Shown: positions 12,115 through 25,378, numbered from the stretch's first letter. The stretch is DNA of 64,000 bases from Deroplatys truncata (GCA_030765065.1 CM060977.1:156684052-156748051), one strand, 5' to 3'. Translations and numbers: made by a program. The notes: generated from the letters alone by a model not told the origin.

Positions 12115-13149
12115 CTGTAACCATAAAATTATCGTGACAGACACGTTTAGCGTTATAAGTTTGGTATGGGTTTATAAATGATCCATTAAAAACTTTAATG
12201 CATGCGTCAGATACCAGCTTAAAGTATATACTTTAAGTTGATGGACAGATGTGATTTCTCATTACGGTCATTAATCATGTAGGCAACATAGCAGGGTTTT
12301 TCCCCATCTGTTATAACATATGAAACTGAGGTTTGCAGTTGTGTTGCAGTGGTCCAGAACTGGAATCTAAATAGCAAAGTGAGAAAATAAAGCTTTTTCT
12401 AAGTGAGTTTTAGTTACAATAACACCTAACATCAATGTAACAATATAAAATCTACGTGAATGATATATTATCACTAGCAGACGTTGGTATCAATAACAAA
12501 CAAAATCTTACCATCGCCACTTCATTTACTTGGAGATAGAGGTGGCCGTGGATAATGCATAATTATACAGAAGCAAATTCGCTCTAATACTAATTACGTT
12601 AAATTCTCTAACAAAAGCTCCTAAACTTTAAATTATACTTGAGAGGTATATTTTTTATTATTTTAAACATATTATCATAATATATTTAATTGTGTTGTGT
12701 TAAATATACTTACTAAATATGTCTAAAACGATAGCTTGCGGGATTATATTGGGTATAGACACAGATATAACTAGTTACTAACGCCGGCAATACTAAGCAA
12801 TTAATCAACTGTTCTCCATAACATTGGAGCACCTGAATATGGAAACAGTAGATAACGTAAATCCTCCTGTAAATGACGTGGTTATAAATAATTTCTCCAT
12901 TTCCAGCAGCAGAAATAAACACATGGAGTTGTAAAAAGAAACAAAGAGAAGCCGAACTAAAAGGCTAAGCATTCTAATTACACTCGGCAATCAACGTTTA
13001 GAATTAGCGTTCAACGTAAAAGTCGACCTTGACAATGCAAGTGCTTTCACGGTCTAATGCGTTATGTGAAAGACGAAATAGAAAAACTCCATCTTCACAC
13101 ATATCAGCAACATCTGGCGTTTGTTTTCCCTGGATTTCCATTTAGATTC

Positions 13150-14540
13150 CAGGGTCGCAGGTAAACAACACCACTATTACTGATCCCACTACGAAGTGTG
13201 AAGTATTTGCATCCCACTATGAAGATACTTTCAAACTAAATGCCAGCAAAAGTCCTCAGGGCACTATCATGCTGGAACATGAACTTCTGGAATAACAACT
13301 TCAACTTACGTTCCTGATAAAATCTCTTCCACCAGTCCTATAGAATTATCAGTTTACATCACTCACCCTCCTACAAGAAATCACCTAGACAAGAATTCAT
13401 ATTGTATTTAAAACGTTAACCAAAAAGGCTCTTGCCTATTTATCTAATATTATAAATGCAGCTTTCCTCATTGGATATTTTCCTACCGTTTGGAAAATTG
13501 CAGAAACCATAATATTCCATAAATCAAAACACCTTTCTTCTAGCTATAGACCTACAAGTGTATTGCCCAGCTATTAAGGCTTTTTTAAAACACCATTCAT
13601 CATCGACTGTATAAATATATTTACCATAATCAAATTATCCTGCCTTTCAGCTTGGATTACGCGCAAATCATTCTACTATTCACCCGATCATGTCTCCTAA
13701 TCCTTAATGCATGGCTTTGAAAATCGTCACTTTAAATTAGCAGTGTTTCTTGACATCGTTTCATAAATTGTGGCATAACGGGTTGATGTTACATCCTTAT
13801 GGCATTGGATTTCCCCACCACTTCATCTATTTAGCTGATAGCTTCCTCAAAGATCGGCATTTCACCGTCCGAATTGATAATACTATATAACCCCAACGAC
13901 CTATTGCCGTAGGAGTCCCTCAAGGATCGATATTAGCTGCGTCATTATTTTATATTTACCTACACTTATGATTCTCCGAACTTAGAACCTACCTGCGGCG
14001 TTATATGCTGATGATACAGATCTTTTTCAGATCTTAACGTCAGATCTCTTAGCAATATAGCCGACATTCAAACTTCTCAAATTAGAAAATGACAGGCTAT
14101 ATGGCGCATAGCTTTGAATAGTCATAAGAATGAGGCAAATATCTTCGTGTTACCTCCATTTCATAATATTCGTTCACCATAAGTCAGCGATGAGCTTATT
14201 TCTTGGCTGCCAGCTAGTGCCCAGTGATATTTCATGGTGTATTACTTGACACACGGCTCACCTTGTGCTCTCATATCGATATATGCTTACTCCGGCTTCT
14301 GCTAGACTTTCCAAACTCTACCCTCTTCTTAACCGATGTAATTCAATTAACTTATAATGTTCCTTACTGCTTTGTCCTTCATTGATAAGTCCAACGATGG
14401 TTTATGCTGCTCCTTGTATAAGGAAGTGCAACAGCCTCCCACATCCATCTTGCCACCAAATCTTCATCACACATTTAGTAACCTTTGGAAATTCATTGTA
14501 TATTGTACATATATGAAATGCAGATCCCTTGTGTCAATGA
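13150..14540 (+). pseudogene. Heavily decayed jockey-type LINE (reverse transcriptase)
   Basis: Recognised by translating across shifting frames. In order: ITDPTTKCEVFASHYEDTF-like segment (13160-13235), FPTVWKIAETIIFHKSK then SYRPTSVLP (13478-13565; jockey pattern FPxxWKxAxVIxIxKPGK...SYRPISLLP), ILPFQLGLRANHSTIHP-like (13640-13685), AVFLDI (about 13740), PQRPIAVGVPQGSIL (13890-13935), ALYADDTDLFQ with the catalytic YADD (13998-14030), and a YLGVxLDTRLTW-like block (14230-14265). It has many stops and frameshifts. It lies antisense to the lipase, inside the intron between lipase exons 3 and 4. Confidence 0.75.
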
Positions 14541-14544
14541 CAAA

Positions 14545-15488
14545 TAATTAATTAAAATATCTAATGGTTGCAACATATACTAAGAATAGACACAAAGAGA
14601 CTGTCAAAAACAAATTTGTCCTAGGAGTAAAAGGGCCTTAGAAAGCTTCATAGACCTGACAGAAATACTTTTATTGCTTTCCTTGTGCTCTTCTGGACGA
14701 GGTGGGACAGGAAAATTGACTTAACCCTTTCTGGTGGTCAAAATGATGATAATGATTATTTTCTATCATGCATATTTTTCTAACAGTTTTCCGTTCATCA
14801 TTCATTCCAGATCTTAAATACCACCTTTTTCTCATTCAAAGCCCTGATCGTTTTCAGCAGTGTGTTTATTTTTGCCGCTCTTTATGAAGGTGCTTCCTCA
14901 ACTAGTTTGCTTATCTACTTCACACCTCTATATTATTCTCAATATTTAGCCATGAAGGTATTTCAATTGGAATGTCATACTCTACATAAAACACTCTGTT
15001 GACTTCTTCCTTAGTTCTTAGTTCAAGATTCCACAGAAAATGTTTCTTTGCATATTACGATCTTAATTTCTTATACATCTGTTTGATTTCAATTCACAGT
15101 GCTGCTCATGAAGCACCTAAAATATTACACACCTGTGGTTCGCAAGGTTCATTAAGCAAAACGCTTTTGAAAGGAGAAGGTATAGAAAATATTTTCCAAT
15201 AAATATTTATATTCCAAAGGTAATTGTTAAACACGTTATAGAAAGTTACAGTATTTTGTTAAGATACCTGTGTAATATTTGGATAAAAATAATTTATTAA
15301 AGTTAGTTACAATAATTACTACATAGAAATATAGTAAATTACAGAAACTAGTTGAATATTAATAATATACACCTTTATTAATAAAATGTTTGTATGCAGA
15401 AACAAACTATTCAAACATACTGTCATTAACATGATAATAGATTGCTGGCGATATGTTTCTACTGCAGATCTATAAAAATGTGTTTATG
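14545..15488. other. Lipase intron; nothing recognised
   Basis: AT-rich, no coding motif, no clear repeat ends. Confidence 0.35.
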
Positions 15489-16345
15489 TTGAGGTAGTAT
15501 TTTTAACACTTAAATGATATCAGTCTAATTATAAAATATAAAATATAATAACAACCCGCCTTAAAGCAATATGTGTATAATATAATATAAAATTATGTAA
15601 CAGCCACTGTATTATGTTTATATTAATATGTACATGTATAATAATGTTATGTGAATGTATTACGAAGTGAGAATAAAAGAAGCTGTCTTCTGCAGCAAAT
15701 AGAATTATAAAGTAGAAGCCGAAAGTTGCTAACAATGAGTTAACCTTAAGGCAATAATGAATTGGAAAGTTTAATAAAGGTTACTAATAATTCCTGGAAC
15801 AATAGTATAATATTTAAAATAGTTTATAAATAGCCAATCAACAACTAGAAAAGCTTTAAGTTAAATAAAAGTATTCTATTGGAGTAGACTTAGCCAATCA
15901 GAAACTGAAATAAAGTAAATGTACGAATTTAAGCGGTAGAAGCTAGACGCTAGAAGGCAGCGTTCCCGAGCAGTTCGATACGTATTCAGTGTGAGACATG
16001 AAAATTCATTACGGCGAGAATAATATAAAGCTTACGTGTTAAAAAGTGCATTTAAGAGTAATCCCACAGCTCTACAGAAGGATACATCTGTGAAGTGTTA
16101 TTTAATCGTGTGAAGGATTAATAAACAAAGTACAATACAATTAAAATTTGTGTAAGCCTTCATTCTTTAGCCGTACTACCCCTGCTAAGAGATACGTGTT
16201 TCTGCAAATTACTACTGACGCAGCCGAGGCATACATATATAATATTCAAATAAACATTAACAAATACATAGTTGATTTTTTTAAGAGCGGGGCGAAGGCC
16301 ACCGGAAAGTATACCTGGGGCGAAGGCCACCGGAAACTTTGTAGG
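15489..16345 (+). mobile_element. LTR-like repeat family, copy 1 with leader
   Basis: Shares its whole length with copies at 28500-29380 (minus), 33790-34742 and 63768-64000. Features: start (TG)A-GTATTTTTAACACTTAAATG, paired CCAAT boxes (agccaatcaacaac and agccaatcagaaac), a TTATAAAT box between CCAAT motifs, AATAAA sites, and after these a conserved GGGCGAAGGCCACCGGAAA that is doubled here (16290 and 16319). No coding region follows. Interpreted as LTR plus leader fossil; family unassigned. Confidence 0.45.
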
Positions 16346-16551
16346 ATACCTTGGGCTGTAAAAACCCTCTCAATGTCACCATGTAATCTAAAACTGCTGC
16401 GTGCATGGACAATCCTAATAAACGCTTGATCATGTTGCATTAGCACAGTGATGGCGAAGCTTTTAAAAACAGTGCGTCATTTAAATTCAAGTTTTAAAAT
16501 TGTTATTTCACACCGATTGTATGTAGGCAGTAAGCCGGAAAGTTGAAAAAT

Positions 16552-16625
16552 TAAATTCGGGGAATCGAACCACAAATCCTTGGCTTTATGCCGATGCTCT
16601 ACTACTGATCTACTATGGCGAGAAG
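16552..16625 (-). other. tRNA-like / SINE-head relic
   Basis: The minus strand shows TAGATCAGTAGTAGAGCATCGG and GTGGTTCGATTCCC, i.e. A- and B-box-like elements at tRNA spacing. The arms pair imperfectly and there is no terminal T-run context. Probably a tRNA pseudogene or SINE head. Confidence 0.4.
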
Positions 16626-16639
16626 CCCGTATTATTCCA

Positions 16640-18880
16640 AGCCTAGTGAACACTTACATAAAAGAAGTATGCATTGTTTTACTTTGAGAGAGACATAACT
16701 TTGGCAAAGATCCCTACGCAAGTTCAAGTGCAAGGCCATTAGCAAATAACAAGCAAGTAATAATACGAATAATGATAATATGGCATGAAACCGAAAATGA
16801 GTGGGCGTGCCGTCCAGACACGCGTGTTATACGTTCGTCATACATGTTTACTTTAACTCGTAATAGTAGGGTTAAAGTTTGTAGTGGTTCTTGGATCTAC
16901 CACTACTGATCGCCCTCTGCTAGCGCGGTGAAATAATCGTGGCATGTTCAATATGGCTGTGTCACCGTTTCACCGCTACAAATCACTCCCCAAATATGGC
17001 GGTGCATGATATTTCAGTATAACTGTTGCAACACGTGGGTCACTTGGCTGGCGGCCAACTCTCCTCTGCCTCGCTTCACCTCCGCATGGGGGTATATAAT
17101 CGTCCACCCAAAGTCTGATTGGGAACATTTGACGGGGCATGCAGGAGGAACAACTCAGATAAGCAAGTCTACTCTGAACCAGCAAGCATCCGAATGGGGA
17201 GAATTGTTGGTACATTAGGGAAACTTGAACATCGCCGTACACAAAAGGAAGCATCACAGCCAGGGTCACGGTGTAGTATGCCACTGTTATATTATGCTTG
17301 GCAGGTTTGCATACTTTAAAATTAATTGCTGCCAGTAGTTTGAACTAAACGGTATTTGTTCGCGGGCAAAAAAAAAAAAAAAAGTAACGTGAACTTTGAA
17401 GAGATTGCCTTTGGACTTAAGAGTATTAGTTTACAGAAAAACCAAGTTTGTTTGATGCCATTAAATAATGCTTGTTTACAGAGCATAAGTAACGGTTGAC
17501 CAAATTGTTAAAGGAAAAGCATTTAACTTGATATTCAGTAGATTGGTAAAAGTTCCTGTTTAACGAGTTTGGAGAAAACTGATTAAAACTTGATGGTCAT
17601 AAATTTTGCAACAGTACTTTAATTTTATTTTTATCGCATTGTTTGTTGGTTTGGATATTGGACAACTTTATTGGTTAATGGATAAAGAACCCTTTTGCTA
17701 ACCCAGACTTTTGATTTATACTTTATACACGTTTTGGTTTCCCCCTTCGATCTACTACCTTTCATGTTATTGTTACAATGATTTTAGTGGGAAGGGGCTA
17801 TTATTGAGAAAAGCTAAAAGAAAATCAACACCACTTAACAAGTTATAAATATCCTAAGAAACAACATATTCATTTTAAGACAATTGTAAAAGGCGGCCTA
17901 CGATCTATAAAAATGTAAAAAGCGTTATAAAAACAACCCAATTCTGTTGTTATTACTAATATGCCAGGGACTTGGTTGCAGAAATATTGTGAAAAAATAT
18001 TTCTAAAACTGTTTGTTAGAAAAGCAAATGAGTTAAGTACAACAGAAACGTTTCTTCTTAAATAATGTCTGAAGTTGGCCTGAGCAATTAAATAAGCACA
18101 CAAATATATATTCCTTTCATCAACTCCATAGCTGTTACGACGTGGATAAAACTTTTAAGCAAAAGGTTGCAAACTCAGCAATGCTCTAAACTCCTGAACG
18201 TTTTCTTTTGTTTCGCAATATTAAGATTATTCCCAAATCACGCCTAATCCCATTAGAGGATCAAAACATAATGGAGATTAACCAAGAGTAACCTATGAAT
18301 AGAGCTAGTGTTACTTTGAATTGACGAGTCACTTTTGACTTATTTTTGTTGTAGATATTCCTCTTCAGATGCAGTGTGTCATATACGACACACAAAATTG
18401 GCTATTTATGATAGCTTACAGATCCATTGTGGAATCAACGACACATTTTGTAGTAGTTTAGGCAGTGTCCGGTAGATCACAGCATGTACTGAGGCCAGTT
18501 ACAAAGTGAACAAATGCAATCTCTATCTGGCAGCCATTAGTGTTTGAAGTTCTGCACCAAAGAAAGGCGTAAATCATGCCCAGGGGATGTAAGTAAACGT
18601 TTTTACTAATATATTTATTACCTATCATAATAAAACATATACTAACATAATCATAGTAATACGTACCTTAAATATATGCATTAATATTTCAAGGAGTAGC
18701 TCTGCAGACACATTTAGGAGTTAATTTACACACATGTGTCACCTACGACACACGGTTTTCAGTCCAGTAAAAGTAGTTGAGGTTAGGAGACAATTTCATA
18801 TTTTTTACCTTCTTTCTATAAGAATTTCTTAGTAAATGATGGTCATAATGGGGTAAATTTCTTAAAATTCAAATTAATCC
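16640..18880. other. Lipase intron; short oligo-A run, otherwise little recognised
   Basis: Contains a 15-16 nt A run near 17368 and two near-identical 20-bp palindromes of form GTGTGTC-N6-GACACAC (18376 and 18735). These may be terminal or subterminal sites of the piggyBac relic that follows. No other feature was supported. Confidence 0.35.
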
Positions 18881-18919
18881 TTTTAATGTTAATTAATGGT
18901 ACTAAAATAATAATTTCTC

Positions 18920-19515
18920 TTTTAGTGTCAGAAGCAGAAATACTTGCCAAGCTGGAGAAGCCTTTTGACTTTGATGGCAATATATCTGAAATTGAAGGAG
19001 AATCAGATGATGAAGGACAAGACGAGCCATTTGTTATTCAAACACATTCGATAAGTGAGCACTCTTCAGATGACGAACAAGAGAATCAGCCAAGTATTTT
19101 GCACGAAGAGGGACAAATAATGCAACAGCCAAGAGTAATCCCTTGGTGGCATACAGATGATTTTGAGCCATTGCCTCCTGTACCTGCTTTTGAAGAAGCA
19201 GCATGGAAAGGTGTAAATGCTGAAGTGCAGGAGTATCTTTAAAATACATCCCTAATGATATTTTTAAACTAATATCCTCCTGTACTAACCGATCAACATT
19301 TGCTCGCACAGGCAAATCAATATTTACTTCTCCTGAAGAGATAAAGCTCTTTTTTGGCATTTCATTAAAAATGTCGTACCTGGGTTATCCAAGATTACAC
19401 ATGTACTGGGCTGTGGGTACCAGAATAGTCGAAATTGCTGAAAAGATGTCACGAAAGCGCTTCTTTTCAATTAGATGTTTACTGAAGTTGGTGGTGGATG
19501 ATGAACGAGTATGAG
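18920..19515 (+). pseudogene. piggyBac-type transposase, N-terminal relic
   Basis: Opens with an acidic leader (ESDDEGQDEP, SSDDEQENQ), as in piggyBac-derived proteins, after a possible acceptor TTTTAG at 18921-18926. It continues PAFEEAAWKGVNAEVQEYL to a stop at 19240. In another frame come IPNDIFKLISSC, FTSPEEIKLFFGISLKMSYL and RLHMYWAVGTRIVEIAEKMS, then RFFSIRCLL. This is the piggyBac order: IF..., EI..FLGI.I.M, YW, MSR.RF. It is cut off near 19515 before the catalytic core, so it is non-functional. The chief lesion is a frameshift near 19240. Confidence 0.7.
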
Positions 19516-19659
19516 TATCTATATTAATAATGTCATTATAGTGATAGATACTGTCAAGTACCAAGGGTAATATACCATTACATGTGGCTTGCTCACTTTC
19601 TTGGTGTTTCAGTAGCCTGTTTGTATTTCATTCCGAACGGCCTCATTTGGAATCTCAGT

Positions 19660-19795
19660 TGAGATGAGTTGTCTGGATAAGATTTTCCATGGTTTTCCTT
19701 ATCCTCGTAAAACAAATTCTCAGCTCCCTGGTCACCGGCCTGATATAAAGTCACCCCATTCGTTTAATTCACCGTCTGCTCAGACCTGACCTGTT
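19660..19795. repeat. SINE-like fragment
   Basis: Contains tccatggttttccttatcctcgtaaaac and a following block resembling the body of the SINE-like copy at 29985-30135. Ends not defined. Confidence 0.3.
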
Positions 19796-19799
19796 AAAG

Positions 19800-20567
19800 G
19801 GGACATTAAGATGGGTGCCGCATTTACTCATAATGGAACAAAAACAGCACCGTGAAGATGTTTCAGTCTAGTGTTTGGCAATGTTTTGCCGCAATAAAGC
19901 CGCGTTTTTGTGTCGATTCATAACCGTGGATGAAAAATGGGTCCATCACTTCACACCTGAGACGAAGGAACAATCAAAACAGTAGATTGAAAGGGGAAAA
20001 TCGGCTTCAGAAGGTGAAGACAGTTCCATCTACAGGCAAGATCATGGCGTCAGTTTTTTGCGATGCACGTGGGATAATTTTTATTGATTATCTTCAAAAA
20101 CGAATCGCAATCAATGGTGAGCATTATGCGAACTTATTGCAACGTTTGAATCACGAAATCAAGAAAAAAACAGCAGCATTTAGTAAAAAATAAGGTTTTG
20201 TTTCATCAAGACAATGCGCCGTTCACACATCCATTATCGCCATGGCCAAAATCAATGAGTTAAAGCTTGAATTGCTTCCTTATGCACCCAATTCGCCAGA
20301 TTTAGCTCCCTCTGATTATTTTCTGTTTCCAAAGTTGAAGAAATGGTTTGGTGGTAAAAGATTTGCGAACAATGAAGAACTGGTCTGCAGTTGATGGCTA
20401 TTTTGCAGAACTCGGCGGTTCTCACTATAAACAGGGTATCGAAGCTATTGAACATCGCTGGGAAAACTGTATCGAGCTGCAAGGAGACTATGTAGAGAAA
20501 TAAAGATGTTTTTCCCAAAATTTTTGTGTTTTCTTTGTTAGGTCGGGCACTTCTAGGACAGCCCTCG
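19800..20567 (+). pseudogene. 5'-truncated mariner element
   Basis: Transposase from about WVPHLL (19813) to the C-terminus EGDYVEK-like end (20500). Catalytic DD34D motifs are seen: TVDEKWVHHF (about 19929), HQDNAPF (20204-20225) and NSPDLAPSDYFLFPKLKKW (20290-20345). The right end is AGGACAGCCCTCG at 20567 followed by TA. The left TIR and helix-turn-helix are missing, and several indels shift the frame. It lies antisense within a lipase intron. Confidence 0.85.
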
Positions 20568-20615
20568 TAAATGTAACGAACTGAGGTTATGTACATCTTT
20601 TGTGATGTTAGGCAG

Positions 20616-22989
20616 TAGTGATGGGTCGAGTGCGTTACTTTACCGGAACTACTTCCAACACTTCCACTCCGCAGTCGGAGTCGTTTCAAGGAAGTAGTTC
20701 CAGTTCCTCTCCGAGGAAGTAGTTCCGGCCTCTGGTGGAACTAGTTCCATTGGAAGTACTTCCACTTCCTCATTCCGGAGTATTGGTGAAAATACTTCCA
20801 CTGTTTTACTCCGGAATGACTTCCCCTAGTCTATGAAGAGGAAACTTTTCAAATATATTCAACGGGATACCACACATGTCTTTAACAATTAATGTCTCCT
20901 GTCACATGAGCAAGTGTTTGTGATTTAATGGCTTGTAGTTCTACGCTAGTATGTTGTGTTTTTATCCCCGTTGTGTAATGAACTACAAAGTAATATTGGT
21001 AATATCATATGTAGTGATGTAGACCCAACGTACTTGAATAATTTGTAATTCCATTTGCTGTAAAGCAAATATAATTAACGGAACGCTACACTGGCTTTAA
21101 GACTGAAACTTATGCCTAGATACTTAGTAAAATATTGTTGTATTGCGTGTTAAACATTTAGGTTATGAACAGTGTGGAGGTAAATTCTTTTGCAATAAAT
21201 GTAGTTTCAGCAAATATAAAACATTACTTTTGGGAAATTAATTTAAATATACTCATAATCTTTAGGGGCTGCTTTTTATGTTATTGTGAAGCGGAACATT
21301 TTGAGAATTTAATAAAAAGTGGTATGCTCCGATTTACATTTATTTTATTTATCCTTCTGAACCGTAAGTCTGCGGGACAAAGTTTACTGCCTTAAGGCAG
21401 TTTAATAGTTTAAATTCTTAAGATATTACTCTAACTTTGTGATGAAAAAAACTAGGTTATCAAATACAGAATAATGCAAATTACAAATTGGAATTAATGT
21501 TCTTTCACACAAGCCGTGTGTTGGACAGGGTTGGAAAGGTAGAATCAGATGACTGAAACATTCAATGCCAAGCCGGGATTTGAACCACGGATCTCCCGGT
21601 CTCCGTCCGGTTAAATTAAAAATTGTTTGTCTTAGCTACAGCTGTATATGCAGAATTATCAGCTATTTTGCTGTTAGTGTTAGCGACTACTAACTACGTC
21701 ATGGCACACAGCCAACAACGAAGCGGATAAGGAAAATGCGCAATGTAGAGTACCAACATTTTCAACAGAAATGAGGTTGGCGAAACTGGAAGTAATTTAT
21801 CAGCTGATTTAAAATGAGGTTATGTGACGTATGGCAATTCATAATTAAATACTATTGTAGCTTTGTCCTAATTATGGTGCTTTCAAGTTTTTTCTTGTTT
21901 CAAAAAGTTATTTTGCTCACAAGGACAATGTAACAAATGAAAAATATGTTTTAAATGGCTAATTAAGCATAATTCGTGCTGTTCACGTAAAGGGCTCACT
22001 ATTAATTTTAAGGCTAAAACTAGCAATCAACATAAAATGTTGCTTTAGGGAGTTAAAATGCAATATTTGACTACAGACATACTGCAAAATTATATTATTA
22101 TAACTGCTACATACGTGCGAAGTAGTAAGCGCACATGTAACTAGAAATTGGAATTCTCTCATAGAAGCATAATCGGAATTAAATGATTACACCAGAAAAA
22201 AAAACAGGCTTCTGCGTGCTTTTGAAATTCTGTACATAACGTTCAACTTACTGCAATATTCCCTTATTAAAATCACGACTACATGACGTGGAAAGTACGA
22301 GCAGATGAAATATAACTAAAAAAAATGTTTTTTCTCGTGGAAGCATAATTGGTATTGAACCATACATCGGGGGAGGGGAGAAAGTTTATGCGTATTTTAT
22401 AGAAGTCTGTATTAACGTTCAACTAAAAAGGTTCATTGCATTTGTCATATTCAATAGGGCATTTAACATCAATTTTGCATAAATGACACAAACCCGAATT
22501 CATCAATACTTGAGTCAGAATTGACTTAATTTACTTAAACATTTTTTCTCAAATTGCAACGTGACGCAGGCTGCATTAATACCATCTCATTTACCATAAA
22601 GGAAATGATATCCAATGTCATGGCGACTTCTAAATAATACCTACGCATAACGCAATACTGGTTAGGTATTGTACTGCCAATGGAATTGATGGAATGATGC
22701 AATTGGAAGTGGAAGTAACTCCGACGGAGTTGGAAGTAAATGTCTTGGAAGTACTCCGGCGGAATGGAAGTAAAACTGTTGTGGAAGTAACTCCGACGGA
22801 GATGGAAGTAAATGCCTTGGAAGTACTCTGGCGGAGTGGAAGTAAAACTGTTCTGGAAGTAACTCCGACGGAGTTGGAAGTGATTGGAAGTAAGGAAGTG
22901 CCAGTTCCGAATAGTGGAATGGTTACTTCACACTTCCAAAGGAGGAACCGTTCCTTTGAAACGACTCCGACTCCTTCGACCCATCACTA
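20616..22989. mobile_element. Complete non-autonomous hAT element with 8-bp TSD
   Basis: The ends are inverted: TAGTGATGGGTCGA at 20616 and TCGACCCATCACTA ending at 22989. The 8-bp sequence TTAGGCAG flanks both sides (20608-20615, 22990-22997). A TAGTG start and 8-bp duplication are hAT hallmarks. Both subterminal regions (20640-20825, 22694-22960) are packed with ACTTCC/GGAAGTA motifs and CTCCGNCGGAG palindromes, including a roughly 72-bp tandem unit on the right. They are probably transposase-binding arrays. The 2.4-kb interior has no transposase; the 100-codon frame at 22694-22993 is an artefact of the repeats. Confidence 0.88.
21548..21612 (-). repeat. tRNA-derived SINE fragment inside the hAT element
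   Basis: The minus strand reads GGGAGATCCGTGGTTCAAATCCCGGC, with a good B box, followed by a unique body and no A box. Likely a 5'-truncated SINE. Confidence 0.35.
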
Positions 22990-23489
22990 TTAGGCAGTAA
23001 TGTGTGCTTGGGCGTTAATGTTTCTCTTCTCTAGCAACATCGCCTTTCAAAATATTGTTACCATGTTTTATCCAACATCCTACGAGAATATTTAAATTGG
23101 TATATACTTAACTTCAGCCGTATTGATGTGGTGTTTTTTCTTTTGCTATATCTGCGTCACGTGATGTTTATATTTAGGCTTCTATATAGTACAGTTCACC
23201 TGTACGAACACTGTATGTAGGAATGTAGAGGCAAGTTTTGTGATTATAAACCACCGTAGTGATCAAAGTGTTGACACAGCTAGAGAAACTTCTGTTTAGG
23301 TTGCCTCTATTAACAAAGTCTGTATCAACATCGTTCATATTGACACGTAGTTACAACTAATCTTTATTGGTAACAATTAATGTAATGTAACTGCGAAAGT
23401 GATTAATCATGAAAACAACATAATCGTTACTGGTAACCGTTACAAGTAAACGTTAACGCACTGTGACTGTGACCGTTATAACTGTTTGT

Positions 23490-23760
23490 CACATACCTAG
23501 TGGTTAGCATGCTAGCCTCCAGATCCCGCCTGGAGGAGAGGAATTTTTGTTAGGCAGGGTCATTCCTCGTTCTTCCTAGGGTCTGAGGTGTGCGTGAGAG
23601 AGTAAACCTGGTGGATTTTCAGGGCGATAATGCGCCAGTTCCTCACTGACGTGTATACTTGGAATTGACCCGTTGAATTTTGCAACTCTTTTAACGCACG
23701 AAAGATTATCTGCACACGTCAAATACGGCGCGGTTGACCTCCTGGTATATGTAGTTTTAA
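23490..23760 (+). repeat. Probable tRNA-headed SINE
   Basis: Starts with CTAGTGGTTAGCATGCTAGCC, a typical SINE A-box head. It is followed by a GC-richer body than its surroundings. A clean B box was not found. Confidence 0.4.
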
Positions 23761-24539
23761 TTTCAACTGATTGTACTGTTATACTTCAACTGAAGTACAT
23801 TTACATTAGTGAGTAGAGCTTGAATAACGCCGATTTTCGTATGTTTTAACTTGTTCTTTGGAAGCAGGATGTAAACATAGATTAGGTAACACTTTCTAAC
23901 GGCGCAGTGACGCTGAATTAGAAATTAATTTTGTTCTCTATTACTTCGAAGTCTGAATTTTCGTTTTTGTGCAAATTATAAGCAAAATAAGTAGATTAGT
24001 ATTTCGTATATTAAATTTCATATGCCAACTGTAAGCAAAATTCTTTTAAAACTGGAAGTTAGATTTCGAATTTTGCGAATCTTTTATACTCATCTATGTT
24101 TTTGTGGAAGACAGAAGCATTGTTGTAAACTCAAGGTTAGGGGCTGATACTATTATTGAGCTTTCGTTTTTATTCATTTTTAGCTGTTTTTGAAAGATCC
24201 TAATGTGCTTTTTGTTGCTAATTTAACTGAAAGAGCGAATAAGAAAGAGACCAGCAAGTGTTCAGATAAAATATTTTGCCAAGTTTACCAAACGAGAACA
24301 AATCGTTTTATCACCTTTAGGTTAACTCTGACTGATAAAAACAGGAAGAAGAGAAAGAAAACAAGTGACCATCTGGGGTTTCAGCCAACGGTGTTGCAGA
24401 GCAGCAAAACATACAAGTGATACATATTTAAGAAAAAATTCTATCTTAAACAGCACATTATTACTAACAGAGTATATACCTACTTATTTAGTTTGAAACT
24501 TCAAAATCACAAGGTGCAGTTTGCACGACTTACCTTTTT

Positions 24540-25378
24540 ACTTTCTCTACTACGTATAGTAAGTAGGGGAAGTATTGTATTCCACCCAAAAATTCGATAC
24601 CGAGATTTCACCGGAAATATACGTTTTGAGGCCCCCTGAATCCAAAGGATTTTTGGAAACATGTCCATGTGTGTGTCTGTGTGTCTGTGAACAGCATAAC
24701 TCAGAAACGAACACTCGGATAAACACCAAACTTCGTATTTACGTTCAGTATCTTCCAGAGATGCGACACGAAGGTTCTCAAGAAAATCCCCCCACCCCAG
24801 ATTACCCTTTACATGGAATATTTCTCGAAAATTTTAATTTCCTCTAAAATGGCTCTAACGATTTTGATTAAAATATCATATGTTTAAGATATTTTCATGA
24901 CAAATGAAATGTATATCTTGAATTTTCTGAGAATTTTCCATAAGTATTCTTCATTGTGAACAACTTTTGCATAACTAGTAAACCATAAGAGGTAGACAAA
25001 ATTTTACTACACAAAAAATGTAGACCGCGTTAAAATACACAATTTATGTCATATACATTATTTTGTTGAGTGAACCATTTTCGAGATATTGCTTGTTATT
25101 CCCTTGAATTTTCCAATGCTTTTTTCTCAAATGGGAATTCGTTATTCATTTTTGTAATGTCCTGGACATGCAAAGAGAATGGAATGCACTACATAGCAAC
25201 CAGTTCTTAAAAGATTTGACTATCGCTTAAAGCCTACCATATTCCCCTTGCACCTACAAGAGAATTAGCAATAAGATTAACATCTCGATTAACATGAAAC
25301 TTATGGAGAATAAGCGTTTGTAAAAATAGTTTGTACAAGTGTAGAGAAAGTCATGTGAGTGTAACACATCAGATTTTT
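24540..25378 (+). repeat. HINE family copy D, full length
   Basis: Starts ACTTTCTCTACTACG, has a GT tract at about 24668-24690, ends GTAGAGAAAGTCATGTGAGT...CACATCAGATTTTT. The only well-preserved copy within the lipase gene. Confidence 0.88.

Noticed and set aside
22694-22993. 99-codon frame with LEVxPTEL repeats
   Set aside because: Arises from GGAAGTA subterminal motifs of the hAT element.
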